Source of the DNA: Vitellaria paradoxa
Lineage: Eukaryota; Streptophyta; Magnoliopsida; Ericales; Sapotaceae
Assembly: GCA_019916065.1 (NCBI GenBank)
Contig: CM034241.1
Location: 18,093,228 to 18,157,227 of the forward strand
Direction: 5' to 3'
DNA: 64,000 bases
A program made the translations under genes and the position numbers. Position 1 is the first letter of the stretch, and each line of letters begins with the position of its first letter. Below the pieces are notes generated by a model that did not search any database, was not told the origin of the DNA, and worked only from the letters and a program-made list of their open reading frames with translations. Below are positions 1 through 12,700 of the stretch, piece by piece.

Positions 1-687
1 TATTGTGTCTTTTGGATCTTTAATTTGGGATGAGGAACTTTTGTGGGAATTTTCAATATTTAATGTGGGTCTTTAATCAGTCTAGCCTAGACAAGGGCTA
101 CTGATGGTTTGTTTTAAGTAGCTTGGAAAAATGAATTGAATAAAAAAAACATTTCTGTTTATTTATTTATTTATTTTTTTTCCTTTTTTGTTTTTTGTTT
201 CCCTCTTCTCTTTCTCCGTCTTGCTCTTCTACCCATTCTATGTCTCTTCCCCACTCTCTTTATCTCTATCAATCTCCATATCTCTCTCTCATCCTCTGTT
301 CTCCTCTTCCCCTCTTCTTTCTCTTGTGTTCTATCTCTATTCTCTCTTCTCCTTTATGTGCTCTTTGTTGGTTATTTTGTGCAGCATAAAAAAAACCCTC
401 ATAACACAACATATAGTTTGCACTCTGAAGTATTCATCTATTTCTTTTCCACATATAGCTTATATTGTTACTTTTCTGGTTCGTTCTTAGTAGTTTTAGT
501 AACTACATCCATTTAATTCACATTGCATGGGGAAATAAATGCATATATGAAACTTGCGTTGCATTTTTTTGCACATAAGAAACTTGTCTATTTGCATTTT
601 TTTCCCTAGCAAAAACCATTATTTTACTATACAAAAAGAAAATAATAAGTCCTGCAACACTCAAAGATTTTTAACTTCGATCTTCAG
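1..687. other. Intron or flank upstream of first visible exon
   Basis: No coding exon or transposon was recognised here. A pyrimidine-rich, low-complexity stretch of TCTC/CTCT runs lies at about 165-360, and long open frames across it are composition artefacts. The stretch ends in a plausible 3' splice site (ttcag at 683-687), so it is read as the end of an intron of the rhomboid-like gene. The preceding exons, which would encode the membrane-embedded rhomboid domain, are outside the window. Confidence 0.5.
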
Positions 688-782
688 TCAGCTTTTGTGA
701 GGCAACCAAAGTTCATAGTGTGCACTGGTGGCAATCCCTCAGGCTACATCCCGACATATTCGAGTCGAGATACAACATCAAG
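688..782 (+). CDS. RBL15: RBL15-like exon: end of rhomboid region
   Basis: Read from TCA at 688, this encodes [16 protein letters not shown] and then [15 protein letters not shown], leaving two bases (AG) to complete a codon in the next exon. The 3' splice site is tcttcag|TCAGC; a second AG four bases on (after 691) is an alternative acceptor. The donor is AG|gtaaat. In RBL15 homologues this follows the last transmembrane part of the rhomboid domain. The next intron is only 80 bp. Confidence 0.8.
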
Positions 783-3700
783 GTAAATTCTTATTCTGGA
801 CTCCCTTTATACCTTATATAATGCTTAGTGTCATAATATGTATATTGCTTTATTCTGAGTAGCAACTCGCTATCTGGAAATATATGGAGGAACCTTTCAC
901 CATGGATGCCCCAAAGAGAGACATTTGCTCAGGTATTGAGTCAATCTTGGCATATTCTCATAAGAATGTCGAGGATGGTATTTCTAGATGCAATGTTATG
1001 TTCACACTCAGCTTCTATTCCTAAGTTTTGGAGCTTTTCTATAATGTTATAACCTTAGTAAGCTAATCTACCTAGTTTTCTTTTTTTTTTTTTGGGGGGG
1101 GGGTGAATCCCACTTTGGATCGCAAGTTGCCGAATTTGAAATAAAAGGGGCTAAACTTGCAAATTTAAACAGCCAAATCTATGAATTTGCGATGTCAGTT
1201 TCATAATTTCATGTGAATTGAATATTGAACCAATGCTCATATGATCTTTGAACCATTTTAGTGGTACTTTCTCTTATATTGGGATGATCACTTTTCCTTT
1301 CTCTTGTGCATTGACCGCTCTTTTATCCTGTTTGACACTGACGCAACTAGATACTATAACCTAACTATGACCCCTTACTTCATGGTTATTTGACGTACTG
1401 TTATTTTAAGATTTGTTGATTGTTAGGAAAAGTTATTGTTGAACATTATTTTAAACCTTCTATCATTGTTTAAAGGAGAATTTTCTGTTCAATATTTTTT
1501 TTTTCTTGAACTTTTATTTTGATATCGAACCATATTAAATTTTATGTTGGTTTCAATTTTTTATACAACCATAACTCAACAAGCCTTAGCCCTAAACTAG
1601 TTGGAGTTGTGGTTAAGTGAATTATTTTCCTCCATTTATTTATACCAATAGTTAAATTTTCCAAAAGGTTATTTGAGATTAAGTCATTCTTTACAATTTC
1701 AATCAATGTAATCATAGCACTACCTTCTATCCTTTTTACACCTTATATTTGGATTTATACTAGTGTATCATTTTAAATGACTTTTTTCAACTTTTTTTCG
1801 TATATATTCATTTTTTATTTAATATTTTTTTTGTATTACCATAGATCCATCATAGAATTTTCGTTTCCACTGCACGCTTCTTATAGAAAGTGTTGCTTCC
1901 TGATGACCCAAAACTATGTACCATAAAACATAGTTAGCCTATTAGTTGTCTTATAAAATTTTTCATTTTAGCTTAATAGGTATTCTGCAGTCGCATAAAA
2001 CACCCAAGACACTTATCTATTTTAATTACTTTGTTCAAATCCGACATTTAACATTTGCAATCCCTCAGTTTGCATGGATAATTGATTTAAGATACCAAAA
2101 TGATTATTTTTGGCACTTCTCTAGCCTCAATTTTTAATATCTCCTCATTTGTAGTTTTAATTTTACTGAATTTGCAACATCTACATTTCATTGTAGTCCT
2201 ACTAACTCTAAAACTTTTGGACTCTAAGGTATGCTTATAAAGTTTTAACTTATGATTAATCTCAAACCAAGTTTTATCAATCAATATAATATCATATGCG
2301 AACAACTTATTGGAAGGGATATTTTCAATGTGCTTGGTAAGCTCGTCTATAACCAAAATGAAAAGACAAGTGCTTAAAGTAGATCCTTGGTGAAAACTAA
2401 TTATAATTGAAAAATCATTTGTATCACTGTCATCTCTATCTAATGAATGGAGTGTCTGCTTTAAAACCATCCGCGCTGCACCCGCCCCCGAATATATGCT
2501 TCAACTAGAATCATACAATGGTAGATTAGAAACTTTTGGTAAAATGCCTGCTCATTGTGAACGTAGTCTTTTGTTATTTTGTTATTTGTTTTACTTCCTA
2601 CGAGTAATTTAGGCTTTTTATGTCATAAAGTTAATTAGGATTTCGTTTTTATTTATATATTTAGCTATAATCATTGTATTTGTAACTAGTTCAGTATTTT
2701 AGAGAAATAATACAGTTTGTTCTTTGTAATTGTTGCTTTTCACACTTGTATGGTTCTTACGCTAGTAAATGATCTGTCATACATATCCTTGATTACTTTA
2801 ATATACTACAGAACTGCTCATTTCTTTTCCAATGCCTACCATAAAATGTCTCTTGGACTTATCATATATGCTTCTCTAAATCATTAATATTCTTATTAGG
2901 AAAATATTCTCCATAGTTGATTTACCAGGCATAAACCAAATTAGTTCTTTGATATTTTTTGTCACACATCTTAGTCAATCACACTTAAAAGTTTCATAGT
3001 TTCAATCAATCTTAGATATCCCATTTATTCTTATAGATAGACGCTAAGATGTTTTTCCTCCATTTGATTTGTGTCTTATAGCTATTTGACAAATTATGAG
3101 AATGAATGCAATTGCTTGATTCCTTTTGGATCTCAGCTCATATATTTATGTTCATGCTATCATCTAAAAGTTAGGAAAATATAATAACCTAAACTGGAAA
3201 AGAGAATAAATTTGTCCTAGTCCTGATCCTATTTCTATATTTACAATATTTTCTTATACTTGCCCTCAAGTCGGAGCATATATCATACGTTCTAAACTTG
3301 TTACAAATGTATTGAAATTGAGACTCTCCTAGTTCTTGGTAAACAAATCAGTGAGTTGATCTTTGGATTTAACATGATTGGTTTTGATAGTGTTTTGCAA
3401 GATCTTTTATCTAACAAAATGACAACATACCTTAATATGTTTACTCCTTTTATGAAATATTGGATTGGAAGAAATATGAATAGCAGCTTGGTTATCGCAT
3501 AAAAGTTTCGTAGGCTGTAGGTTATGAACTCCCAATTCTTTTATTATTTGCACTACCCAGAGTAACTCATACGATGTATGAGCTATGGCTTTATATTCTG
3601 ATTCTGCACTTGATCTTATAACTACTGTTTGCTTTTTGTTCTTCTAAGACACTAAATTACCTCCAATACCCATATACTAAAATGTGTCCATTATCCTGAT

Positions 3701-6700
3701 ACAACAAGCCTTTGTCAGGTGCTCCCTTCAGATATCTCATAATTCAGACAATTACATTCCAATGACTTGTATGAGGATATTCTAAAACCTGACTTATCAC
3801 ACTCATGGGAAACGCAATATCTAGTCTTGTCACAGTTAAGTAGTTTAGTTTTCTAACCAACCTTCTATACTAACCAGGATTATTCAATAAGTCATCCTTA
3901 TTTGTCGCACTAGCTTCGCATTGCGATCCATCAGAGTGTCTGTAGGTTTAGAGCCAAGCATTCCTGTCTCAGATAACAAGTCTAGAACATATTTCCTTTG
4001 AGAAAGAGTAATATCAAGATATCGAGATATCTCAATACCTAAGAAGTATTTCAGCGGCTCCCAAATCTTTAGCGCTAAATTTACTTTGAAGGAATGACTT
4101 CAACTAAGTGATACGCTAGGTGTCATTGCCTATTGTAACAATGTCATCTGCATATACTAGGAACCATATTCTTACATGGGTAGAACGACGATAGAAGATG
4201 GAATGATAAACACCACACCGAGTTAGTCCAAGTTCCATAGTTGTTGTATTGAATCTACGCAACCATGTATGAGGGAACTGCTCCAGCTGTGTAAAAATTT
4301 TCAAAACTTACAGACTAACTTTGACTTCCCTGATCAACAAACCTTGGATGTTGCCCCATATAGACTTCTTCTTCGAGGTTGCCATGCAAGAAGGTAGTCT
4401 TGACATCCCGTTGATGAAGAGGCCAATGACAAATGGCGGCAAAGGAGATAAAAAAGGCGAATAGATGAAGTTTTTGTCACAGGAGAAAAAGTCTCAGAGA
4501 AATCCAAATCATAGATTTGTGTATACCTCTTAGCAACCTAGAGGGCTTTCAATTTGTCAAGAGAACCATCGGCATGGACCTTCACTGCATATACCCATCT
4601 ATCGCCAACGACAAACTTTCTTGGGGGGGGGGGGGAAGTCCCATGTATCATTTGCTCTTAGAACAGACATTTCATCTTTTATGGCGGTACGCGACTCAAA
4701 ATGAGAATGGGTTTCATGCACAGATTTAGGAATAGATATAGAAGATAAAGAGAAAACAAAGGCATGATAAGAGGATGGTAATGCATGATAGGAGACAGTT
4801 TGAAATTGGATGAGCAGAAGAAGTATGTTCACCTTTGTGGAGAGCAATAGGCAGAGGTAAGTCATTGATAGGTTTTGTAGAATCAAGACAAGATACGGGA
4901 GTGATAGAAGCTTCAGGATGTGCAACTTCCTGTCGTCGTGCGTAAACCTGTAAATCAGGATGAGAAAGATGATTGGAAGGACACTGTGAGAGTGGTAGGG
5001 AAGGTAGACTTTTAGTAGTAGGAAGAATTGATAAAGGGGCCTCATCAAGAGAAGACAAAGACTAAGAGTGAAAAAGAATGAGGTGGACTCGAAGAATGTA
5101 ACATCAGTATAGACAAAGTACCGATTAAGCGATGGAATATAAAAACACTAATATCTTTTCTATAAACGAGAATATTCCAAGAAGACACATTTATGAGAGC
5201 AATGATCAAGTTTATCAACCTTGTGGTCAAGTTGTTGAATAAATCACAAGGATCAAGTTTATCAATCCCGCGGTCAAGTTGATGAACAAATGTAACTCAT
5301 CCAAATATACGAGGAGGGACAGGATATGAGGGTTGTTAGTAAACAAGATGGAATGGGGGGACTCATTAAGTAGAATTGAGGAAGGCATCATGTTAGTCGA
5401 GTGACAAGTAGTGAATATTGCATCACCCAATAGATTTTGGGGACATGCATTTGAAACAACAAACATCAGGAAGTGAGATGCAAATTCTATCTCTCACTGA
5501 CCCCATTTTGTTGTGGAATGTGAGGGCAGGATGGTTGATGAATCATACCAAGAGTGGACATGAATCAGTGAATGATTTTGAAAAATATTATTTGGCATTA
5601 TCACTACAAAGAATTTTAATTGGTTTGCCAAACTGAGTTTGGATTTCAGTACAAAAAGGATTTGAAAAGATAATAATTCAGAATGATTTTTCATTAAATA
5701 TAACCGAGTACTTGAACAATCGTCCATAAAAGTCACAAAGTACTAAAAACCTAATTTAGAAATGACACGACTCGGTCCCCAAATATCTAAATGAACCAAT
5801 TGAAATGGGTGTAAAACCCTATTGTTAATCCTAGGAGTAAATGAAACATGATGATGCTTGCCTAACAAACATGTCTCATAATCTAAAAATTTCAAATGGC
5901 ACAAACTAGGAACCATCTCCTTCAACCGCGCAAGAGAGGGATGGCCAAAGCGACAGTGGGTATCAAGAGGATAAACAATGGCTGAACATGCTATAGAGGC
6001 TGAGATAGATGGCATGTCTAGGTAATGGATTCCTTTAGCTTTATGTCCTCCACTAATCTTCTCATTTGTCTTCATTTTTTAAATTATAACAGAATCTGAA
6101 AAAAAGATTACCAAACAATTTAACTGCTTAATAAGTTTGTTGATAGACAGATGATTAAAAGAATAAGATAGCACATATAAGACCAAAAATAAAGGTAAAG
6201 TAGGGAAAGAGTGGATTGTACTGCTCTACCAATGCCCCAGCTGGGTTACTGGATCCTTTAGCTGTAGTGACAGAAGGGATAGAATACGAGTTTAGAAGAT
6301 TTAAAAATAATCGAGGTATGGTAGATATATAATCTAAAGTACTAGAGTCAAGGGTCTAGGATGTAGGAGGGCATGTAGAAAGACAAGTAACAAGATTACC
6401 TTTGTGTGCAAGAGAGACAGTGGGAAGAGATGTTTGATTAGCTACCTACTATTAGAGGAACCTAGAATACTCACCAAAAATAGTCAGAGGTGCGAACGGT
6501 CCAGCTTCATTGCAATTAGGTCCACTAGTAGAAACAACAGTCTCAAAGATTGTTGCTTGTGCCATATGGGCTAGCATAGCGTACAATTTCAATCATTTTT
6601 CAAAGAGATGTCCAATCTTCCTGTAATAAGTGTACTTGGGTTGAGATCCTTTGCCTTTATTATCGCGATCCCCTGTAAGATTATTACGAGAATCATATCC

Positions 6701-9700
6701 ATCAGAAGGATTAGGAGCAGTTGTATGATTGGCTAGGGTTGAACATGTGGATTCAGATTTATTTGAAGTAAATATTGGGATGCAACCATTAGAATTTGAG
6801 AGTATGTCTCTAAAAAAAAAAAAAAATCATTGAAAATTCAAATTCATGTAAGTTTTGGGATTCTATTGTGGACAAGATTAAGAAAATTTTCCATGGATGG
6901 AAGAAATCTTATCTTTCAAGAGGTTTAGTTCATCTGGTGCTTTCTAATGTCCCTATTTATTACATGTCAATTTTCAAAATGCCTGTAAAAGTGAGTCAAA
7001 AAATTGAATCATTATTGAGGAATTTTTTTTTTTTTGTAGGGTTGGAAAGAGGGTAATAAGGAACATCTCACTAACTAGAAAATATTTTCCCTTCCTAAGC
7101 AATTTGGAGAACAAGGGGTGGGGAATATTGCTACTAGGAATGATGCTTTATTAGCTAAATTGGCTTTGGAGACTCAATTTGGAATAAAACTCTTTGTGGT
7201 TCTCTATCATCAAAAGTAAATATGGGCTTTTGAATAATGAATGTGACCCTAGATTAACTATGAGAGGCACCTCAAGGAATCCATGGAAATGTATTTCCAA
7301 ATGTTCCTTGTTGTTTTCCCACCACAGTAATTGGACTTTGGGTAATGGACCGCCAATTTTATTCTAGGAGGATAAGTGAAAAGGTAATATACCTTTTGCA
7401 GCTAGCTACTAGATTTCCCAATCTGTTATCTGAGATAGAGTCCTATTACTTGATAGTGCTCCTTAACTTGTTGGAAAGGACTTCCATTAGACCATGTATT
7501 GCTGATAGAAAGAATTAGGGATTGGAAAACTCATGTATCATCTCTTGCATTTTTTCTTTCATCTATCATTGCCTCGAATTCAAATTCCTATCTTTCAACT
7601 AAGATGATTTGGGAGGCAAAAGTGCCAATTAAAGTCCCAACATTTTTGCTTGGTTAATGGCCCCCCCATAAGGGACTTAGTACGTATGATATGCTTCAAA
7701 AAAGGCGAATTCGATCATGCATATCTCCTTATTGGTGTGTAATGCATGTCTCTTGATCCAAACACGAATTCTTTGATTTGGACATTATGTCTATCGAGAA
7801 CTTTTTTTGCATCTCCTCGCCTCGGTTACTCTCCTCTTGCATACTTGGTGTCTTGCACCTTGAATCAACTCTTTAAGCCTTGGAAATGCAAAGATATGAC
7901 AAATGCAAGGAAATGACATGACTGAGCCTAAAGCAAGAACAAATGTGCAATGAGCATGCTAAAACGATATAAAAATATGTAATGTTGCATGCTTATTGTT
8001 CATTTTTTTCATAACCTTGCTTACATCTGCAAAATTTAATCCTTCATATAAAACTAACATTTCTATCATTGAGAGGGTTAAGGTCTCCTAGATACTTATT
8101 GTGACAGCTATTAATTAACTTATGAAAATAACTTGTTCACCTTGCATTGATACCCTCTTCTTTTACTAAAACTTTTTGGTTCTCATTTTTTAATACATTT
8201 AACTTAATATAAGTGCTTAATTTTCTCTTATTATAGCCAACATATGTATATAGGCTCTTTAGGTGCTCTTGCTCTCAAGATATTTGACAAACAATTCTAT
8301 CCAATTCCTGCTCTACAACTTTGGTTATAATAGAATTTGCATCTTTTTCTTTTTTTTTTTAATAATATGGTTTCTCTTCTATTTATGGCATTCGTTGCTA
8401 GATTTTTCAGTTGATGTGTTCAAATGACAAGTATCTAACGTGGGAGAGACTTTGCTTTCAGCATACTGATATTAAGTTGTCAAAATTGACCAGTTGTTAC
8501 ACTACATTTATTTGGTTTGAATTTGGATGTGACACAAATGGTATTCAAATAATATAGTTTGCGATTTGAAATCTACATATTTGTGCACTTAGTTATCTTG
8601 TGGTCGTGGCTACTTGTTTTGCATGTCATTTGGAAGAGGGGGGGGGGAAGAAGTTTGAACCTTATGGTTGTAATATTCTTAAGTTTACGTGACTTCCATT
8701 GCGTTGTGTGAATGTAGTCTTATGTCTATGTTATTTATTTTACTTTCTAGGGGTATTTTAGGCTTTATATGTTGTAGGGAGGGTTAGGGTTTAAGTTTTA
8801 CTTATATATTAAGTTGTTTTCTTTGTATTAGTAATTAATTCAGAATTTTAGAGAAGTAATAAACCTTTTTGTTCTTTGTACTTGTTGAATTTCACATGGT
8901 ATCTGAGCGACCTACATATGTTTGCTCCAGCCAGCCATCACTAGAGATTGCATCATTACTATCGGTTGTTACCAATTGCCATCGTCATATCTTCTCATTT
9001 TCTCATTGTTGCATATTCTCATCTCAGTACGTTGTTGAAGGCTTACAAAGCATCATTAAAGTCGAAAAGCTCTTGAAGCGTCGGTGTTCACTGTTCGTCG
9101 ATCATTATTGTGCGGCACCTCTTTTAAGCCTTCCTCGACGTTAACCATCGCTCCTCATTGTTGATGTCAACCATTACAACTTTGTTTTGCCCAGTCGAAG
9201 TCATGGTGACTTTGTTCTACCATCGAGACTCCCCTCTGTCGAGCGACTTTCTTCTGGTATTGGGCAATTCCCTTTGTTGTCGAGTGATTTTCTTCTTTTG
9301 CCATTGGATCGAGACCCAATATTGGTCGTCGCAATACAGAAATTTTACGCTCAAGTCTACTGTTCAGGTCTACTAAATATACTTATTTAGTTTCTATTTG
9401 GCTAGATTTAATTCTTGCTTTGTTTGTTGTTAATCTGTTGATTTGCTGAGTCACTATGTCGGAGGATAAAATGCAAGCAATCAGTATTCGTTTGAGAGGT
9501 GATAACTACTCATATTGGTTGAGTGTTATGAAAAACTTCTTAGTTGGCAAGGGTATGTGGGGATATGTGTTTGGTTTAACACCGCGACCTTTTGATCCTA
9601 AAGTTGAGGGCTTTGAGGTTGCTCTTGGAAAATGGGTTTAGGGAAGTGCTCAAATTCTTACTTGGTTTCACAGCTCTGTACAACCAAATATTGGTATGAT

Positions 9701-12700
9701 TTTTTCCAAATATGAGACGGCTAAGTGTATGGGAGTATTTGGAGGATATGTATCTTGAGTCTAATTTTGCTAAGCAATATGAACTTGAAATGTCCATTTG
9801 GAATGCCACTAAGAGTGACAAATCTATTTAGGCCTTTTATATCGAGTTGACTATGTATTGGGATCAGCTTGCATTTATGGAGCCTTCTAAGTCAAAGTCT
9901 CTTGACAATTGTGTTTAGTACCATGGGAAACAACGTCTTGTACAGTTTCTTATGACATTGCGAGATCAGTTTGAGCCTCTTTAAGGAGCTATTCTTCATC
10001 AGTCTCCTCTTCCCTCGGTAGATGGTACAGTGAGAGAACTTATTGTTGAGTAAACCAGGTTCAAAGTGGGATTTGTTGCATCACTGTCTCAGTCAGGTTT
10101 TGCTACTCCATCTACTCCACCTAGTCTGTCTTCAGCGCCTCTTCTACCCACTCTAGCATTGCATTTGATTTAGGTCACAGGCAAACCAAAACCCCAGGTT
10201 GCCATAGATGAGTGTGCTTTTTGTCATCAGAAGGGACATTGGAAGAATGCATGCCCTAAACTTCTAAAGTCCAAAGGCCGCCGCAATTCTCCACATTTGG
10301 CTGGTTCTTTTCCCTCTCGGTCACCACAACAGTCTTCTCATCCTATTGCAACAATTGCCATTTCTAACCCTAGTGATAGTTCATCTTCTCAGTTGTTTGA
10401 ATAGTTTCAGCAGTATTGAGCATTCATGGTAGCCATTCAAGGGGACTCCACACAAGCTTCTGCTATGACTACTGTTCAGTTAGGTTTGCATGGTTCTTAT
10501 TCCATCATAGGTATATTATCCACGAAAAGAATTTTTGACTCTGGTTCTTTTCATTATGTGACTCCTAATTTGTTTCTCCCTAGTAATTATTGTATTTCTC
10601 CTGTCTCTCCCATTAGTGTTGCCACTGCCAATGGATCTCCTATGCAAGTTGTTTCTATTGATTCCCCTCTTGTTCATTGTTTCTCCGTGATGTATTTTAT
10701 GTTCCTCAACTCTCGTTAAGCCTTCTTTTGATTAGTCATTTATCTGACTCTGGTTTTGATGTTTTCTTTTCTTCATCTAGTTGTGTTGTATAGAATCGGG
10801 TGTCCAAGAAGCAGATTTGGACCAGGCGTAGAGTTGGTGATCTTTATGTTTTGGAGAGCTTGCATATCCCTTTAGTGTCCACTTCTGCGGCAAAGTCGTC
10901 TTTTTGTTTAGATGGGAAGTCATCTCTCTTTTATCTTTGGCATTCTAAATTAGGTCATTTGTCTAGTGATCGTTTGAAACTTTTGGTCCAATCTGGTCAT
11001 TTAGAAAAAATTTATGTTAGTGATATTCTGAGTGCAGTGGTTGTAAGTTTGCATAAATGTTAGCTTTACTTTTTAATAAAAGTACTTCTTTTCCTACTTC
11101 CCTTTTTCATACTGTTTATAAAGATTTATGGAGTCATTCCCTCGTTGCAATTAAAGGTGGTTTTATGTATTATGTTTTATTTATTGATGATTATAGTTGT
11201 TTTTCATGGGTTTATTTGATGACATGTAAATTTGACTTTTTCAAAATATATTGCACTTTTCGTAATATGATTCAAACTCAGTTTTTTACCTCTGTTAAAA
11301 TTTTTCGTTCTGATTTGGGTGGAGAATACTTTCCGAATTTATGGATTTCTTAGCTACCTATGGCAGTATTCACCAATCATCTTGTTATGACACTCTTGCC
11401 CAAAATGGTCATACAGAACGCAAGCATTGTCATCTTCTTGATACTGCTAGGTCTCTTCTTCTATCTTCCTTTGTCTGTGTTGTGTTTGGGGAGAAGTTGT
11501 TTTCACTGCAACTTATCTTCTGAATTGAATGCTTACTCCTCCTCTCTAGTATGTCTCCCTATGAGCGTCTTTATAGTCAAGCTCCTAACTATTCTCTCTT
11601 TCGTGTATTTGGCTCTGCTTGCTTTGTTTTTCTCCCTAAGCGCGATCGTACTAAGCTTAGTGCCAGATGTGCCTTGTGTGTTTTATTGGGATACGGTATT
11701 AATCAAAAAAGTTATCGATGTTATTACCTTGTAGCCTAGAAGTTGTATGTGTCTGGGCATGTCATTTTTATACAGTGTCTATCATAATTTTATCTTGCTC
11801 CCAAAATTGCTCCGGTCGCCAAAAAGGATTTGATTCACATTGACCCCTTCCCTTTGGACGTATCTACCAAGGGGTATGTCTCCACCCTTGAGCTATCTGG
11901 CAAGCTTGCTGCTCCTGTGTCCTTGAGCTTTGCTCCTCTCCCTCATTACCCATTAGTCTACCTTTGTTGTTGTGTAGCTGTCCTGCCTACCCCTCCCAGC
12001 TCTTCTGTCCCTCAACCTACTGATGAGGGCTCTGATCTTGTTGAATGCCAGTATCTTGTTCATGAATGCCATCCTCCAGTAAGACTTAGCTTTTTAAATA
12101 CTTGTTTCTCACCTTCTTATCATTCCTTTTTGCCTCATATTCATGCTCATTTTGAACCTAATTCATATAAAGAAGCTTATTAGGATCCTAACTAGGTGAA
12201 TGTTATGAATAATGAGCTCGTTGCTCTTGTTAAGGCTCAAACTTAAGAGTTGGCTCTTCTGCCGGAAGGTAAGAATCTTGTTGGTTGCAAATGGGTTTAG
12301 AAAGTGAAGACTCATTCTGATGGATCTTTGGACCGATTTAAAGGTCGTCTAGCGGCTAAGGGATTTTCTTAAGAATTATGGCACTGATTATAAGGAGACC
12401 TTCGCTCTTGTTGCAAAAATGACGACGGTTTGAACTTTGATCTCTGTGGCTGCTGTGCATTAGTGGCCTTTCTTTTAGTTGGATGTTAAGAATGTGTTTC
12501 TTAATGGCTATCTTTCAAAAGAAGTTTACATGTGCCCACCTCCTAGCGTTTCTCATGCTCAAGGTCTTGTTTGTTGCCTATGTTGTGCTCTCTATGGCCT
12601 GAAACAGTCTCCTCGTGCATGATATGCACTGTTTCAAGATGTGGTTCTTCATATTGGTTTTCAGTCTAGCATTCACTACTCTACTCTTTTTTTACAACGC

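Noticed and set aside
136..516. Open frames of 60-126 codons in the pyrimidine-rich stretch
   Set aside because: Composition bias (Ser/Leu/Phe/Tyr only); no family similarity and overlapping frames are equally open.
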